Part shown: positions 19,301 to 27,162 of the stretch, in pieces | Layout: the number at the start of each line of letters is the position of its first letter | Numbering within the stretch: the first letter of the stretch is position 1 | Assembly: GCA_003242895.1 (NCBI GenBank) | Contig: QKMY01000004.1 | Location: 1-64,000 of the forward strand | DNA from: Candidatus Margulisiibacteriota bacterium | GTDB taxonomy: Bacteria > Margulisbacteria > Riflemargulisbacteria > GWF2-39-127 | Direction of reading: 5' to 3' | Length of the DNA stretch: 64,000 bases | Program-made: the position numbers and the translations under genes | The notes under the pieces: model-generated | Databases searched by the model: none | Seen by the model: only the letters and a program-made list of their open reading frames with translations | What the model was told of the DNA's origin: nothing

Positions 19301-19863
19301 ATAATAACAGCATCGTTATTGGTTATAATGCACAGGGTCTTGGCTCTAACACTGTTGTATTAGGTAACAAAAATATCGTGACTACCGTCCTGACCGGCAA
19401 CGTCGGCATCGGAACTACGAGTCCGGGAACGAAACTCGATATCATTGGTGGGAGCGGCAGAGTAGCCTCAGGGCAAAGCTGGCTGACCAATTCGGATGTG
19501 CGCTATAAGAAAAATATTACCACCTTAACGAATGCTCTTGAAAAAGTGATGAACCTTCGTGGCGTCCATTATGACCTCAAGGAAGATACCACGGTTACAC
19601 CTAATCAGGGGAAATATGTGGGTGTTATCGCACAGGAGCTGGAAGCACAGTACCCGGAACTTGTTGTGACCGACCACCAGACCGGATATAAGTCAGTGGC
19701 GTATGACAAGATCTCAGCGGTACTCCTTCAAGCACTCAAGGAATTGAAACAGGAAAAAGATGCACAACTGGAAAAATTAAAAGCTGAAAATGCAGACAAG
19801 GACAAGAAAATCGAGTTGATATTACAGAGACTGGAAACGGTAGAGAAAGTGGTTTCAAAGTAG
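13339..19863 (+). CDS. Giant repetitive fibre protein with C-terminal S74 self-cleaving chaperone domain
   Basis: The 2174-residue protein has a signal peptide (about 1-27) and an N-terminal beta domain (residues 28-130, including YFTETGYLRNSQGKPVTG). About 18 imperfect modules of the type LNISQFTNNAGYLTS...INTANYA follow, separated by variable linkers (VDWTGVTGKPASY, TTVAGFGISDIATQ). Three segments from about residue 1440 are built of AGxxNTTGxxNVFxG repeats, likely beta-helical, each ending near VGIGT. The C-terminus is a peptidase S74 domain: SDVRYKKNI at about 2052-2060 supplies the Ser and Lys needed for autocleavage before the Ser, followed by GVIAQELEAQYPELV and a final coiled coil. 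S74 domains trimerise phage tail spikes and then cut themselves off. Here the signal peptide and operon point to a cell-surface fibre. GGAGG precedes the ATG. Confidence 0.88.
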   Translation: MKNTKNLLMAGIMFVVFLICATNAIAENKYFTETGYLRNSQGKPVTGNANMQFKLYNQSSGGSALWQSSAGLVAVNEGIYSVQVGPVDIAVSDNAIYLEIIVNSEALAPRKLLTYMPKSLFALSAVTANVLTNMNISQFTNNAGYLTTVGSINTANYSITAGTLSNLNISQFNNNTGYLTSAGSINTANYSAFSNTANVVDWTGITNKPASYNASAHSHAGNEITSTVNAASTASFATIAGTASALSNMNISQFANNAGYITALSSVASANNASTANMAITANYSNAATTANYSTIAGALSNLNISQFTNNAGYVTALSNVATANYALTANIALTAQNADSIAWGSVTGKPTTVAGYGITNIATQIINTANYTTTASHATTAGTASTLSNMNISQFANNAGYITSAGTISTANYAATSNYASTASYTTTANYATTAGSVNSMAWGSVTAKPTTVVGYGISDIATQVVNTSNYAITANVSMTANYSSAASTANYAATAGTLINLNISQFTNNAGYLTSIGSVSTANYASTTTTANYAALSNTANVVDWTGVTSKPASYTPSTHTHTGSEITSTVNAASTANYAAAAGTASALSNMSISQFTNNAGYLTSAGLINTANYAATSNYSSTANYATTAGSVGSIAWTSVTGKPTTVAGFGISDIATQIINTANFAITANAANALTNMNINQFANNAGYLTAVGSISTANYAVTSNYSSSANFANSAATLSNMNISQFTNNAGYLTSVGSINTANYAALSNTANVVDWTGVTGKPASYTASAHTHAGSEITTTVNAASTANYSITATTANYAITASTANYAAAAGTASALSNMSISQFTNNAGYLTSAGLINTANYAATSNYSSTANYATTAGSVGSIAWTSVTGKPTTVAGFGISDIATQIINTANFAITANAATTANYAAIAGTAISLSDMNISQFTNNTGYLTTVNTVNTANYSILAGTANVLANMSINQFANNAGYLTTVNIVNTANYSNVAGTLGNLNISQFTNNAGYLTSIGSISTANYASTATTANYAALSNTANIVAWTGITGKPSSYNASAHTHVGSEVTNTVNAATTASYAITAGTLSNLNISQFTNNSGYLTSVGSINTANYATTSNYSSTAGSVSSIAWGNVTAKPATVAGYGITDIATQVVNTSNYAAQSNTANIVAWTGISSKPSSYNAVAHMHVGGEVTSTVSAASTANYATIAGALNNSNISQFTNDIGYQTAASLAQVALSGIYDDLTNKPTNLSTFTNDVGYLTSVPVVNSANYAITANIALTANSVAWANVSGRPTNISAFTNDAGYITSANSVNTANNATTANYSSVANTANAVAWTGITSKPSSYNAMAHTHAGSEVTSTVSAATTAGTLSNLNISQFTNNSGYLTSVGTINTANYAATAGSVGSLAWGSVTGKPTTVAGFGITDIAAQVVSTANYAATASVLMSGGDYLLRLDTSSSNIYLGLSTGLNNTTGAQNVFIGDYAGNSNIQGVGNVFTGASAGSSNTTGWHNIFSGSSAGEANTTGGSNLFMGESAGRNNTTGGNNIMLGAEAGRFQADGSTDLTDPENSIYIGVYSMGKDNDDYNSIVIGSYATGIGANTVVLGNDNITTTALTGNVGIGTKTPAAKLDVAGTVNAVAFVGDGSGLTNLDVASAVFTMMSDGSLPFSSSFGNGNVVSGYAAGSINNGSENVFNGVQAGQNNTSGYANVFSGRSAGWGNGNGHDNVFIGKEAGSANSSGANNVGIGTNAGRYRGATGTAGMNPNNSVYIGYTARGYDDNDNNSIVIGYNAVGIGANTVVLGNSSIVTTVLTGNVGIGKTNPAQKLDVNGTVKATAFVGDGSGLTNLPAAVTPSVLMSGSTYLYRIGTANLYNTFVGSDAGNRNISGGNNLFTGYKAGYYNTTGAYNVFNGYYAGYSNTTGMYNVFDGVNAGQSNTTGANNVFSGYLAAGGNVAGTGNVMIGYKAGSSYAGGGAALQDPHNSIYIGAESGGYFYDDNNSIVIGYNAQGLGSNTVVLGNKNIVTTVLTGNVGIGTTSPGTKLDIIGGSGRVASGQSWLTNSDVRYKKNITTLTNALEKVMNLRGVHYDLKEDTTVTPNQGKYVGVIAQELEAQYPELVVTDHQTGYKSVAYDKISAVLLQALKELKQEKDAQLEKLKAENADKDKKIELILQRLETVEKVVSK
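15070..15367 (+). repeat. 298-bp near-identical repeat inside the fibre gene, copy 1
   Basis: This segment recurs at 15769-16066, exactly 699 bp (233 codons) downstream. I found a single C/T difference across 298 bp, whereas other modules of the gene differ at many synonymous positions. This points to a recent duplication or gene conversion. Confidence 0.85.
15769..16066 (+). repeat. 298-bp near-identical repeat inside the fibre gene, copy 2
   Basis: Second copy of 15070-15367. The identity starts at ACGGCAAATTAT and ends after GCAGCAA, where the two flanks diverge abruptly. Confidence 0.85.
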
Positions 19864-20117
19864 TAGGTGATAAATATCCTGGTAGTGAATGTTTGGTTCC
19901 CCTTTATAACGGAGATCCATTCTTTTGCCGCTGATACCAGGCAAGAAAAACCTCTTTCTGTCCGTTCACCTGTATCCGGACCAATTTAATATGAAATCCT
20001 TCGGCTATTTTGGATTTAAGCCTGTTGAATAATTTTGCAAATTGAATTAAGTTCTACGAGACAGGGTAAACCAGTCTGTCCCGAATAAGGTAAACTACGA
20101 TCCCAAAGGGGTTAGCA

Positions 20118-21377
20118 ATGAAAGGCGTTGTTAGATTAGAACAGCCAGTGAATTTTATTGATAAAATAGATTCATTTACTATCATGGGTGATCCCGGCTG
20201 TGACGGGCTTGGAGCTGAGATCATGACAACATTTTCAAAAGCGCTGAGTTTAGAGGATACCGATTTTAAGATTATTTTGGGAGATCTTGTCCCGTTTGGC
20301 ATGGAGCAATTCTACGGACAAATCTATGAACTCATTAACGAGGTAGCCCTTTCACCTGTCTATACTTTATGTGGAAACCATGATACCGAGTATTATTCCA
20401 AATATTTCGGATTGCGCAATTATTGCCTGCTTAATAACGATCTGCTTATCGTTATGCTGGACGATTCCAGAAGGGTGTTCGAAGCTGAAACTCTCGATTT
20501 CCTGCGCGAAATACTAGCGAAACACCACCGAAGAAACATACTTGTTACGTTCCATATCCCGCCTCCTAACAATATTTCACCTAATAGTATAAGGCGGGAT
20601 GAGTGGGTAAAACTGCGCAGCATCATGGACCCCTACAAATCACAAATTAAGTACGTGCTTTCAGGACATGTCCATTCCTATTTCCGTGATAATGTTGATG
20701 GGTATGAGATTATAGTTTCTGCAGGTGCCGGAGCAAGATTGGAATTTTTAGGTCGTCTCCCGGAAAAGAAAAACTCATTCCATCACATATTACAATTTTA
20801 TTTTGACTCCAATTCCGATCTGAAGTTTTATTACCGGTCGCTTGCAGATGTTTCTTATAATCGAGAAGAGAATAACCAGACTATCAGCAAGTACCTTCTT
20901 CATTCTTTTATGAGCGAATCTTCTACACATATGAGGTATCAACTTTTTGCTGATGATGCATATGATAAAGGATATCTTGGGACAGAAAAACTATTCAGGG
21001 TGTTGGCAAAATCGGCTTTTTATCATGCCAGAAGCTACTTTAGCGTCCTTAATCAACTTTTTGATATAAATAGCAATTTCATACAATCCGAGCATCTTGA
21101 GGGTGAAGACCGGAAACACCTCTCTACAGAATACGTGCCTCAGGCGCTCGATACGCACGCTCCCCTTGCATTATATGCTTTTAATCAGACATATGCAGCA
21201 AAAACTAATTACTCTGACTTGTTACCGGAAGCCATCAAAGCATATGAGGAAGGCAGCGATATTGAGCGATATACTTATTTTGTATGCAGCTCCTGCGGCA
21301 ATACCGGTGTGTTAACCACCAAACTAGAGCGTTGCCCAATCTGCGGAGCGCCTCTCGATAAAATAATAACAATGTAG
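20118..21377 (+). CDS. Calcineurin-like metallophosphoesterase with C-terminal zinc ribbon
   Basis: The 419-residue protein carries the metal-binding motifs of the calcineurin-like phosphoesterase superfamily in order: GDPGCDG (25-30), LGDLVPFG (54-61), CGNHD (85-89), TFHIPPP (about 155) and LSGHVHSYF (about 191). These ligate two metal ions that activate water for phosphoester cleavage. The middle third is of unknown function. The extreme C-terminus (residues about 392-412) is a rubrerythrin-type zinc ribbon with paired CSSCG and CPICG, which is uncommon for this superfamily. No signal peptide is present. AAAGGGG precedes the ATG. The gene stands alone; the substrate cannot be inferred. Confidence 0.85.
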   Translation: MKGVVRLEQPVNFIDKIDSFTIMGDPGCDGLGAEIMTTFSKALSLEDTDFKIILGDLVPFGMEQFYGQIYELINEVALSPVYTLCGNHDTEYYSKYFGLRNYCLLNNDLLIVMLDDSRRVFEAETLDFLREILAKHHRRNILVTFHIPPPNNISPNSIRRDEWVKLRSIMDPYKSQIKYVLSGHVHSYFRDNVDGYEIIVSAGAGARLEFLGRLPEKKNSFHHILQFYFDSNSDLKFYYRSLADVSYNREENNQTISKYLLHSFMSESSTHMRYQLFADDAYDKGYLGTEKLFRVLAKSAFYHARSYFSVLNQLFDINSNFIQSEHLEGEDRKHLSTEYVPQALDTHAPLALYAFNQTYAAKTNYSDLLPEAIKAYEEGSDIERYTYFVCSSCGNTGVLTTKLERCPICGAPLDKIITM

Positions 21378-21546
21378 AAATTCGCGGTTGAATAGGCTGG
21401 GTATGACTTTTCGCCGAGGCTTTGTCAATCAATCTCTTTAGCTATGCTTAGACCAAATATTTATAGTTGCCAAACAGGTGAAACATGATAAATTAGGTGA
21501 TTTCCAATAATATATTTTGCTGCGATAATTAATTGAAGATTGCTAA

Positions 21547-21639
21547 GAGAATGAAAACCGCAAGGCAGGTCTTGAGATCGGAGTTGCATCGGGAACCACA
21601 GGTAATTTCATGAGTAATGTCTGGCATAGAGTCAAATAG
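21547..21639 (+). pseudogene. Possible short gene remnant (C-terminal fragment)
   Basis: A stop-bounded 30-codon frame reads as plausible protein, including LEIGVASGTTGNF and SNVWHRVK before a TAG. There is no start codon with a ribosome site. It looks like the tail of a decayed gene, but the family was not recognised and chance is possible. Confidence 0.2.
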
Positions 21640-21679
21640 CGAGCTGGAGGAAACACTGAATTGACAAGGGAGAAGGTCA

Positions 21680-22093
21680 ATGAGAAGTTATAAAAAAGAG
21701 TTGATATTTAACACAAAGAAACGTTATGAATTTGTACACATTACTCCACAAGTACAAGAAGCAGTTCAAGAAAGTAGTGTGAAGGAAGGCTTATGTCTGG
21801 TCAATGCCATGCACATCACAGCCAGCGTATTCATTAACGATAATGAATCCGGCTTGCACCAGGATTATCTGGATTGGCTTGAGAAACTGGCGCCATATAG
21901 TCGAGAGGGCTATCATCATAATATAGGCGAGGATAACGGAGATGCTCACTTAAAACGACAGATTATGGGGCGAGAAGTTGTCGTGGCAATTACAGAAGGC
22001 AAACTTGATCTCGGACCTTGGGAAGCTGTGTTTTATGGGGAGTTTGATGGTCAGAGAAGGAAACGGGTCCTAATCAAGATTATTGGCGAGTAA
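21680..22093 (+). CDS. yjbQ: YjbQ/UPF0047 family protein
   Basis: The 137-residue protein matches the small cytoplasmic YjbQ family over its full length. Typical motifs are [12 protein letters not shown] (about 46-57), the His/Asn-rich [19 protein letters not shown] and, at the end, [14 protein letters not shown] with [12 protein letters not shown]. Members have weak thiamin-phosphate synthase activity in vitro, and some databases therefore name it secondary thiamine-phosphate synthase; its real role is unsettled. AAGGGAGAAGG precedes the ATG. It converges with the DUF4015 gene, and a hairpin straddles the junction. Confidence 0.92.
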   Translation: MRSYKKELIFNTKKRYEFVHITPQVQEAVQESSVKEGLCLVNAMHITASVFINDNESGLHQDYLDWLEKLAPYSREGYHHNIGEDNGDAHLKRQIMGREVVVAITEGKLDLGPWEAVFYGEFDGQRRKRVLIKIIGE

Positions 22094-22117
22094 TTGTTTT
22101 TACCGGCTAACCTTTCG

Positions 22118-22152
22118 CCTTGCCCAGTGATCTGGTTCATTCGTGGGCAAGG
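22118..22152. other. Hairpin between converging genes
   Basis: CCTTGCCCA (22118-22126) and TGGGCAAGG (22144-22152) form a perfect 9-bp stem with a 17-nt loop that contains the stop codon of the minus-strand gene. No T-tract follows on either strand, so it may be a processing or weak termination signal. Confidence 0.4.
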
Positions 22153-23441
22153 GCACCTTCTTGGTATTTGTTCTGAGGGTTCCAGAGTATCCATTCCTTT
22201 AGGCCAGCTGCATAAACTGCTTTTTTTTGAGCAATTACGTGAGTTGCCGTATAGATAGGAGCTCCGAGAGAGAAGTCCTGAAGCCATGGCCGGATTATTG
22301 CTCCCCGGGTCTTTTTTACTGCTCTGATCATACTATTGTGGACCGTGTCATAAGGATTCGCGTTCGGGTTGGCAATCCCATATGTTCCGGGATAATAATG
22401 GGAAGGATAGACCATTGGGCAAATATAGTTAACGGAGGAGGATACTTTTTCGAACTTTTGACCGATTTGCAGGTCATCCGGAACGGAGGTTGTTAATCCA
22501 AATACATCTGCTGATATAAAAACATTGTAGGGCGCCAATTCCTTTTTTGCGTAGTTCAGAAAGTTTAAAATATTGTCTTCTTTAGACCCGGTTTTATTCG
22601 GATATATGGCCGTAGCGATGTTGCCATCGGAAACAAAGCGAACGTAATCAAATTGTATTTCTCTGAATCCAAGTCTGGCAGCAGCTTTAGCTATGTCTAT
22701 ATTGTATTTCCACACTTCCTGGTTATAAGGGTCAACCCAAGGTGCCCCTCTTCTGTCTCTCCAAACATTCCCATTACTTGTTTTAACTGCCAGGTCCGGT
22801 CGTTTCATTGCCAGCAGTGTATCTTTAAAGCAGACAATTCGTGCTATCGGATAAATATTGTGTTGTCGAAAAGCCTCAAGAACATCCGGTAGGTTTGCTT
22901 TATGGTATGAGGCCTTAATCTGCTGAGCGAGAGTAATTCCCATATCATCGCCGGTAAGTTGTCCTTCATCATCCTTCACATCCAGGACAACTGCATTAAG
23001 CTCCGTTCGGTCAATTAATGAGATTAGTTTGTTTCGTCGAGATGGTATTCCGGCTATCCACCCGGTCATGTAGAGTCCTTTAACTTCAACTGGGACCAAT
23101 GATTTCGGGCGATTATCAATCTGCGATGTTATTGGTACTCCTGTATTTGGTGAAACGGTTGCTATTCTTTCTTTTTGACCATTTAGTTTGGACGTAACAA
23201 TTTGTGATCCGGTAGCCATTAATTCTAGCGCAGCCGACGCCCGGGTGGGGACGAGCGGTTCGTTGGCCATCGCTGTTTTTGTGACCTGAGCATTTTGTAG
23301 TTTCGCTATAGGTGTCAGTGGGATGATAACTTCGTTAGGATCGTGTTTCCTGTTATTTATAACCAATAGGCATAATATCGCTAATACAGCAAGGATGCCG
23401 ATAATGATTACGATAAACACTTTTTTCTGCGAATTGCTCAT
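22137..23441 (-). CDS. Putative glycoside hydrolase (DUF4015 family), membrane-anchored
   Basis: The 434-residue protein has one N-terminal membrane helix (about 8-27) that probably anchors it facing outward, then a low-complexity linker to residue 115. Residues about 120-430 match the DUF4015 TIM-barrel family: VKGLYMTGWIAG, LNAVVLDVKDDEGQLT, ARIVCFKD, WVDPYNQEVWKYN, FREIQFDYVRFVSDG, FISADVFGLT and the late IRPWLQDFS. The Asp/Glu residues in KDDEG, QFDYVRF and ADVFG sit where catalytic acids are expected in such folds. Substrate is unknown. It converges with yjbQ and has no operon partner. Confidence 0.85.
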   Translation of the reverse strand: MSNSQKKVFIVIIIGILAVLAILCLLVINNRKHDPNEVIIPLTPIAKLQNAQVTKTAMANEPLVPTRASAALELMATGSQIVTSKLNGQKERIATVSPNTGVPITSQIDNRPKSLVPVEVKGLYMTGWIAGIPSRRNKLISLIDRTELNAVVLDVKDDEGQLTGDDMGITLAQQIKASYHKANLPDVLEAFRQHNIYPIARIVCFKDTLLAMKRPDLAVKTSNGNVWRDRRGAPWVDPYNQEVWKYNIDIAKAAARLGFREIQFDYVRFVSDGNIATAIYPNKTGSKEDNILNFLNYAKKELAPYNVFISADVFGLTTSVPDDLQIGQKFEKVSSSVNYICPMVYPSHYYPGTYGIANPNANPYDTVHNSMIRAVKKTRGAIIRPWLQDFSLGAPIYTATHVIAQKKAVYAAGLKEWILWNPQNKYQEGALAHE

Positions 23442-23877
23442 GCGAGAATTTCTCCTTCTTTAATGACTTCGATACTTTTCGTAATAAAAGGCAATCATAA
23501 GTCTGGGCATTCGCCATCCTTACTTTTATAAACCCTCTATGGCATTGATTAGTGATTCCAGATAACAGAAGTACTGTTAGGGTTTGTTTGCTTTTTAGCT
23601 TTAATAATGGGAAAAAATATGGTGCAGATACCTGGGCGATTAATCATGCTAACTCTATTGTAACAATAAATCAGCCATTAAGTCCAAGCATAATTTTATT
23701 AATTGGGGGTAGTGTTCTTGGGCTTTTTCCCAGATGCGCGTAGCTTCGCATGAAATGTTCCCGGAAGAATTCAACCTACAAAAAAGTACTATTTCTGCAA
23801 CATTATTCTGCTATTGTCCGTTAGCTATAATTCTTCTATATTTCCAGGAAAGATTAGTTGACGAGAGGAGCCTTGCC

Positions 23878-24939
23878 ATGGATTATGCTGATAGATTCAA
23901 TAAAGTCTTATTAAGCAATAATGAACTATCCTTAGCTACCAACAATAATATTATAATAACTGTTGATAATGATTTTTTAGATGCCTGGAACTGGCATCCC
24001 AAGACAAGTACTGCGAGCCTCGATATTTCTGCGATCAGGGATAAGTTAGAGATCCTCGGTAGAAACTTTAACCAGTTTGTTTTCCGGTATGCTGACCCGA
24101 AATATGGTAGCTCCCTTGGAATTACGGACAAAAAAGACCATGATCCTGTTACTGATATTGACAAGGGTCTTGAAGATCTTATTAGCTGTTGGATAAAGAC
24201 CAGGTTTCCTTCTCATAAGATCATAGGAGAGGAGCAACCTGAATTATATGGAGAAAGGGATTCTATTAACGGGGATGATTATGTCTGGTATATAGATCCG
24301 GTTGATGGGACTGAAAATTTTATAAATGCTGTAAACCAGGGGATAAATAGTAATACATATGTGGGTATTAATATTAGTCTTTATCATGGAGGGATACCGC
24401 TTGTTGCTTATCTGGGTATTCCGCTACTTGAATACTATTATATTGGAAGTGCCGGAACTAAAAACGTCTTAAGTGTGAGTCAAGGCGAAGTTACTGCCAT
24501 TCCTTCGATTGCGACTGTTAAGGAGGTCTCTGTCGGCACTGAGGATTCTCTTTGTGTTCCGGGGGGTGATTATTCTTTTTTTAGAGAGGAGCTTTGTGTA
24601 AAAGACGCTTATATTCTTAAGTGTAGCAGCATTAATCTTGCCGGCATTATTGAAAACAAAATCAATTTGTTCTATAAGAAGCGCGTTAAACTTTGGGACA
24701 TCATGACTGCCTTGGCATTAATCAGATTTGTTGATCCGGATAGAAGGTTTCGCGCAAAAATAGCAATTGATCATAATGAAATCTATGATTTCCCTGAAAA
24801 GTTTTTTAGTTCTAAGAAATGTGTCGCATTAGTTAATCAGGGAAATCGACAATCTGGAGAGACGGGATTTTTTATTATTTATGATAAATATAATTACGAT
24901 GATAAGCAAATTAGAAAGATTATCGAATTGTACAGATAA
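23878..24939 (+). CDS. Inositol monophosphatase family protein
   Basis: Starting at the ATG at 23878, which follows a good AGAGGAG site by 7 nt (the frame is open further upstream to 23734 but lacks such a site), the product is 353 residues. It has the metal- and phosphate-binding motifs of the IMPase/FBPase fold: DPVTDIDKGLE, IIGEEQPE, YIDPVDGTENF and, toward the C-terminus, KLWDIMTALAL. These enzymes hydrolyse small phosphate monoesters such as inositol phosphates, sugar phosphates or PAP with Mg2+. The N-terminal 80 residues are longer than in classical members and unassigned. Neighbours give no clue to the substrate. Confidence 0.85.
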   Translation: MDYADRFNKVLLSNNELSLATNNNIIITVDNDFLDAWNWHPKTSTASLDISAIRDKLEILGRNFNQFVFRYADPKYGSSLGITDKKDHDPVTDIDKGLEDLISCWIKTRFPSHKIIGEEQPELYGERDSINGDDYVWYIDPVDGTENFINAVNQGINSNTYVGINISLYHGGIPLVAYLGIPLLEYYYIGSAGTKNVLSVSQGEVTAIPSIATVKEVSVGTEDSLCVPGGDYSFFREELCVKDAYILKCSSINLAGIIENKINLFYKKRVKLWDIMTALALIRFVDPDRRFRAKIAIDHNEIYDFPEKFFSSKKCVALVNQGNRQSGETGFFIIYDKYNYDDKQIRKIIELYR

Positions 24940-25074
24940 TAATCAGGGAAGCTACTTGGGGCTAACGGCAGTCGTCCTGAAATGTGCCTAATTATTGGGA
25001 ATGATGTTGCTATTAACATACCATGTTTTACGGACTGCGCTTAATCAAGATATTTTAGGAACCCTGAAACGTGA

Positions 25075-25428
25075 TTTGTCTTCAGAGTGGATCAATACAC
25101 TTTTAGCTGCTTGAACGATGAACAACTATTTCAATAGGATAATTACGGAGGGACCGGAGCAGGCGAGACATCCGATATTAAGGTAGATTTTTTTGATCAT
25201 AACAGGCAACCTTTTGAGTCGATCGCCCTGGATTATGGCCCGCAACCGGAAGTTATGGTTAATCCTTTTATCCTTACCTATGATACCGTTATTTCTTTAT
25301 CGCAGTTGAAAGATCACAACAGGGCAGAGGATTGTGTCGCGGCAGATGCTGTTGGGGCCAGAATGAAAGCCTGGCTTTTTTTTCGTTATATAATTATACT
25401 TGTATTGATTCGTATCACGGATTTATAA
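25075..25428 (+). pseudogene. Decayed gene remnant upstream of ttcA
   Basis: Within the 535-bp gap between the IMPase and ttcA genes one frame reads like protein for about 117 codons. It is interrupted by a TAG at 25135-25137 and begins after a TGA, without any start signal. The translated text (for instance SDIKVDFFDHNRQPF and VMVNPFILTYDTVISL) looks like a beta-rich protein, but I do not recognise it. A terminator-like hairpin lies inside its end. The rest of the gap (24940-25074 and 25430-25474) shows no gene. Confidence 0.35.
25357..25383 (+). terminator. Intrinsic terminator in the ttcA upstream gap
   Basis: GCCAG (25357-25361) pairs with CTGGC (25371-25375) around a 9-nt loop, followed by eight T residues (25376-25383). 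The stem is short but the T-run is strong. Confidence 0.65.
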
Positions 25429-25474
25429 ACCTTAATACCTCGCTTTTTGCCGGGTTAAGGCAAAAAGGTATTCT

Positions 25475-26233
25475 ATGAAGAATGTAAGAGATAAAATTAT
25501 ACGTTCCGCTGGAAAAGCGGTCGCTGATTTCGGACTCATTAAAGACGGTGACAATATTCTTGTCGGATTGTCAGGCGGCAAGGACAGCTACACTATGGTG
25601 GATGTCTTGCTTGCCCTGCAAAAAAAAGCCCCGATTCAATTCTCCCTTACAGGGATTACTATCGATTCCGGATTTGAAGGCTTCAAAGGCGAAACGATCG
25701 AGTATTACTGTAAAGAAAAAAAAGTCCCTTTTATTTATAAAAAAGCCGATATTCTCAATATTATTAAAGAGCATAAAAATCCTCGTAAAAGTGTTTGTTC
25801 TTTCTGTGCCCGTCTGCGCCGAGGCGCCTTATATACCTACGCCGCTGAGCACGGGTACAATAAGATCGCTCTTGGCCATCACGCTGATGATTTTATTGAG
25901 ACAGTACTCATGAACATGTTCTATTCCGGCTCACTTAAGGCGATGGCGCCGTATCATGTTGCTGACGATAAACGTAATATTGTTATCCGGCCGCTTGTAT
26001 ACGTTTTCGAAGAAGACATTATTACCTATGCGCTGCAAAAGAAGTTTCCGATTATCTGTTGTGTTTGTCCTGTTTCTAAAGGTGCTGAGTCAAAACGTAA
26101 TCGAGTAAAACGACTGCTGCGTGAACTGCAAGAGGAAACCCCTCATATTAAATCTAACATTCTTAATTCGTTGTCGAATGTCGCCTATTCCCATCTGCTT
26201 GCTCAAAAGGCTGTTGTCGGAATTGTTGGCTAA
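25475..26233 (+). CDS. ttcA: TtcA-like tRNA 2-thiocytidine synthetase
   Basis: The 252-residue protein has the PP-loop ATPase motif SGGKDS (33-38) and the TtcA-type cysteine motif CSFCARLRRG (about 109-118), followed by ALGHHADDFIET and a later PVSKG segment preceded by CCVC. In the characterised family three conserved cysteines hold an Fe-S cluster that supports thiolation of cytidine 32 in certain tRNAs with ATP. The protein is close to the short end of the family's length range. It is cytoplasmic and stands alone after a terminator. Related PP-loop proteins modify other bases, so the exact target is inferred. Confidence 0.88.
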   Translation: MKNVRDKIIRSAGKAVADFGLIKDGDNILVGLSGGKDSYTMVDVLLALQKKAPIQFSLTGITIDSGFEGFKGETIEYYCKEKKVPFIYKKADILNIIKEHKNPRKSVCSFCARLRRGALYTYAAEHGYNKIALGHHADDFIETVLMNMFYSGSLKAMAPYHVADDKRNIVIRPLVYVFEEDIITYALQKKFPIICCVCPVSKGAESKRNRVKRLLRELQEETPHIKSNILNSLSNVAYSHLLAQKAVVGIVG

Positions 26234-26331
26234 CCGGGATAATTGACAAAAGCCAGGCATTAAACAATAATTAAAATGATGTCAGTAAGTTAAATCCTAA
26301 GATTTTGTGAATATGGTTAATTAAACATTTT

Positions 26332-27162
26332 ATGAAGAAACTTCCCCTCATAATTTTTGAAAAATCCGATACTAATTTTATATTATTCAATAATGATGCC
26401 CTGTCCCAAACTTTAATGAAGGAAAAAGATTGGGAACCTCATTTCAAAGATGTAATTCAACGAGTATTATTCTCAGGAGATAGTGCAATAGATTTAGGCG
26501 CAAATTTTGGATATCATACTGTTTCCATGGCCAGTCTTGTCGGGAATCAAGGGAAAATATATGCTTTCGAGCCTCTAAGGATTATTTTCCAACAATTATG
26601 CTGTAATTGTTTTATTAATGGATTAGATAATGTCTATCCCTATAATTGTGCGGTGGGAGATGCCTCTTCAACAGCATATATGCGCTCGCTCGATTATTAT
26701 TCAACCACCACGATTAATATCGGGGACACGTCTCTGCTCAATAATGTCGATAAAGCGCCGGGCGACGAAATTATGGTAAAGGCTCTCGATAGTTTTGATC
26801 TCAAAAAAATAAAATTTATAAAGATAGATGTTCAAGGCTGTGAGTTGTTTGCCTTAAAAGGTGCAAAAGATACGATTGATAGAGACCGCCCGATAATGTT
26901 TATCGAAATTGAAGAGCATCAATGCCGAAAGTTTGGCTATACGTCAGAGGACTTGATAGAATATTTGTTCTCGATCGGATATTATCTGTTGAGGATAAAA
27001 ACCAATTATCCCTGCGATCATATTGCGCTCCCTCTTGAAAAAGAATGTGAAGAGTCCGTATTTCATGGTATGCCTTATCACGTTGAAAAGCTAAAAGGAA
27101 AAAAGATAGAATTAACCTTTACGAATCCCATATATTACAATCAGTTTAAGATTTTAGAATGA
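26332..27162 (+). CDS. FkbM-family methyltransferase
   Basis: A 276-residue SAM-dependent methyltransferase of the FkbM family. The SAM-binding motif I is AIDLGANFGYHT (about 52-63), followed by the acidic motif YAFEPLR, CAVGDA, and the family signature FIKIDVQGCELFALKGA (about 163-179). FkbM proteins usually O-methylate sugars or polyketides. Its stop overlaps the start of the following glycosyltransferase by ATGA, so the two are coupled and probably act on the same glycan. Confidence 0.88.
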   Translation: MKKLPLIIFEKSDTNFILFNNDALSQTLMKEKDWEPHFKDVIQRVLFSGDSAIDLGANFGYHTVSMASLVGNQGKIYAFEPLRIIFQQLCCNCFINGLDNVYPYNCAVGDASSTAYMRSLDYYSTTTINIGDTSLLNNVDKAPGDEIMVKALDSFDLKKIKFIKIDVQGCELFALKGAKDTIDRDRPIMFIEIEEHQCRKFGYTSEDLIEYLFSIGYYLLRIKTNYPCDHIALPLEKECEESVFHGMPYHVEKLKGKKIELTFTNPIYYNQFKILE

